Origin: Piscinibacter sp.
Lineage (GTDB): Bacteria > Pseudomonadota > Gammaproteobacteria > Burkholderiales > Burkholderiaceae_C
Direction of reading: 5' to 3'
Assembly: GCA_016706565.1 (NCBI GenBank)
Contig: JADJJI010000011.1
Span: 248,001 to 312,000, forward strand
DNA length: 64,000 nt
Every line of letters starts with the position of its first letter. Positions within the stretch are counted from its first letter, which is position 1. Positions 63,369 to 64,000 of the stretch are shown piece by piece. Under the pieces are notes generated by a model. That model made no database searches. It was not told the origin of the DNA and was given only the letters and a program-made list of their open reading frames with translations. The translations under genes were made by a program, and so were the position numbers.

Positions 63369-63752
63369 ATGGCTACTCCTCAAGTCGAAACTGTCTCCAC
63401 CGGAGCCGACAAGGCCAAGCTGGCCGTGGCCGGCGTGCTGGTCATCGGTGCCGTGGCGGCGTTCTACGCGCTGGGCAAGCAGGACCTGTGGCTGCGCGTG
63501 ATCGCGCTGCTGGTGCTGCTGGCCGCGGCCGCCGGCGTGTTCTTCACGGCCGAGGCCGGCAAGCAGCTGATCGCCTATGGCCAGGACTCGGTCAAGGAAG
63601 TGCGCAAGGTAGTCTGGCCCACCCGCAAGGAAGCCATCCAGATGACCGGCTACGTGTTCGCATTCGTGTTCGTGATGGCGCTGTTCCTGTGGCTGACCGA
63701 CAAGACGCTCGAATGGGCGCTGTACGACCTGATCCTGGGCTGGAAGCGTTGA
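63369..63752 (+). CDS. secE: Preprotein translocase subunit SecE
   Basis: The small clamp subunit of the SecYEG translocon. 127 residues, with three transmembrane helices as in the long proteobacterial form: about residues 20-37 and 42-60, then the essential last helix (MTGYVFAFVFVMALFLWLTD, residues 92-111). The conserved amphipathic segment before it reads SVKEVRKVVWPTRKEAIQM. The ATG at 63369 is chosen by family length, rather than the open upstream extension. nusG follows after ten bases. Confidence 0.95.
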   Translation: MATPQVETVSTGADKAKLAVAGVLVIGAVAAFYALGKQDLWLRVIALLVLLAAAAGVFFTAEAGKQLIAYGQDSVKEVRKVVWPTRKEAIQMTGYVFAFVFVMALFLWLTDKTLEWALYDLILGWKR

Positions 63753-63762
63753 GGAACAAGCC

Positions 63763-64000
63763 ATGAGCGACCAAGCAACCCCCGTGATCACGCCCGAGAC
63801 CGTGGCGCCGGCGACCAACAAGCGCTGGTACGTGGTGCACGCCTACTCCGGCATGGAGAAGGCCGTGGAGCGCAACCTGCGCGAGCGCATCGACCGCGCC
63901 GGCATGCAGGAGAAGTTCGGCCGCATCCTCGTACCGATGGAAGAAGTCGTCGAGCTCAAGAACGGCAAGAAGTCCGTCACCGAGCGCCGCTTCTTCCCCG
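63763..64000 (+). CDS. nusG: Transcription termination/antitermination protein NusG, 3' end missing
   Basis: The first 79 residues of NusG, cut by the window edge. After a short Thr/Pro-rich N-terminus comes the NGN domain: KRWYVVHAYSGMEKAVERNL, then FGRILVPMEEVVELKNGKK and ERRFFP. It binds RNA polymerase and Rho. The start at 63763 follows a GAGGAACAAG ribosome site and overlaps nothing. The usual continuation is rplK-rplA, outside this window. Confidence 0.97.
   Translation, partial: MSDQATPVITPETVAPATNKRWYVVHAYSGMEKAVERNLRERIDRAGMQEKFGRILVPMEEVVELKNGKKSVTERRFFP

Overview
The window is a GC-rich chromosomal segment that reads as a betaproteobacterium of the order Burkholderiales, broadly the Rubrivivax/Leptothrix/Methylibium kind. 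The signs are the tRNA-Tyr/Gly/Thr-tuf block followed by tRNA-Trp-secE-nusG, the trp genes, the long 442-residue ArgG, and an intergenic repeat of a type common in that group. The species assignment is inference.

Region 1 (1-13.3 kb) is an accessory catabolic island. It opens with a 5'-truncated Rieske oxygenase that closely resembles caffeine/methylxanthine N-demethylases (NdmA/NdmB). It continues with a BMP-type binding protein, a hemerythrin, an IS66 transposase fossil, a PhnD-like protein coupled to a lone PAS domain, a complete NupOPQ-type nucleoside/nucleobase ABC transporter (ATPase and two permeases), and xanthine dehydrogenase XdhA-XdhB. Together they suggest import of purines or N-methylpurines, demethylation and oxidation to urate-type products.

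Region 2 (13.3-19.4 kb) holds small housekeeping genes: an orphan DUF2384 antitoxin-like protein, a class II glutamine amidotransferase, a nitroreductase, a YbcI/YdjM-type membrane protein, a DUF454 protein and a His-rich zinc/cation efflux protein.

Region 3 (19.4-36.7 kb) is the most striking part: one 17-gene minus-strand operon with almost no gaps. In transcription order it encodes ApbE (FMN transferase), a 998-residue triheme lipoprotein related to the alpha subunit of hydrazine synthase, a second small cytochrome-like lipoprotein, two outer-membrane beta-barrels (one with an SH3-like domain), a TlpA thioredoxin, DUF4266 and DUF3570 proteins, four large or small secreted and TPR proteins, a short exported protein, ExbB, two ExbD proteins and an AgmX/PglI-type TonB-like protein. 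It looks like an envelope-spanning, proton-motive-force-driven redox machine of unknown function, and is my candidate for an undescribed system.

Region 4 (36.9-43.3 kb) is a GntR-controlled operon (GntR, phytanoyl-CoA-type dioxygenase, SAF-domain oxidoreductase, cupin, N-acyl-D-amino-acid deacylase) with a perfect palindromic operator, followed by argG.

Region 5 (43.3-52.1 kb) is a chemotaxis operon: short MCP, CheY, STAS protein, CheA, PAS-MCP, CheW, CheR, CheD, CheB.

Region 6 (52.3-61.5 kb) has a chalcone-isomerase-like exported protein, trpE-trpG, a convergent bacteriophytochrome kinase, then ltaE-trpD-trpC-ung. Between about 45.9 and 61.3 kb most genes carry single-base indels, mostly loss of one G or C in a short G/C run. 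Because housekeeping genes are hit equally, I treat these as sequencing errors and list them as CDS with frameshifts.

Region 7 (61.6-64 kb) is the translation block: tRNA-Tyr, tRNA-Gly, tRNA-Thr, tuf, tRNA-Trp, secE and the start of nusG.
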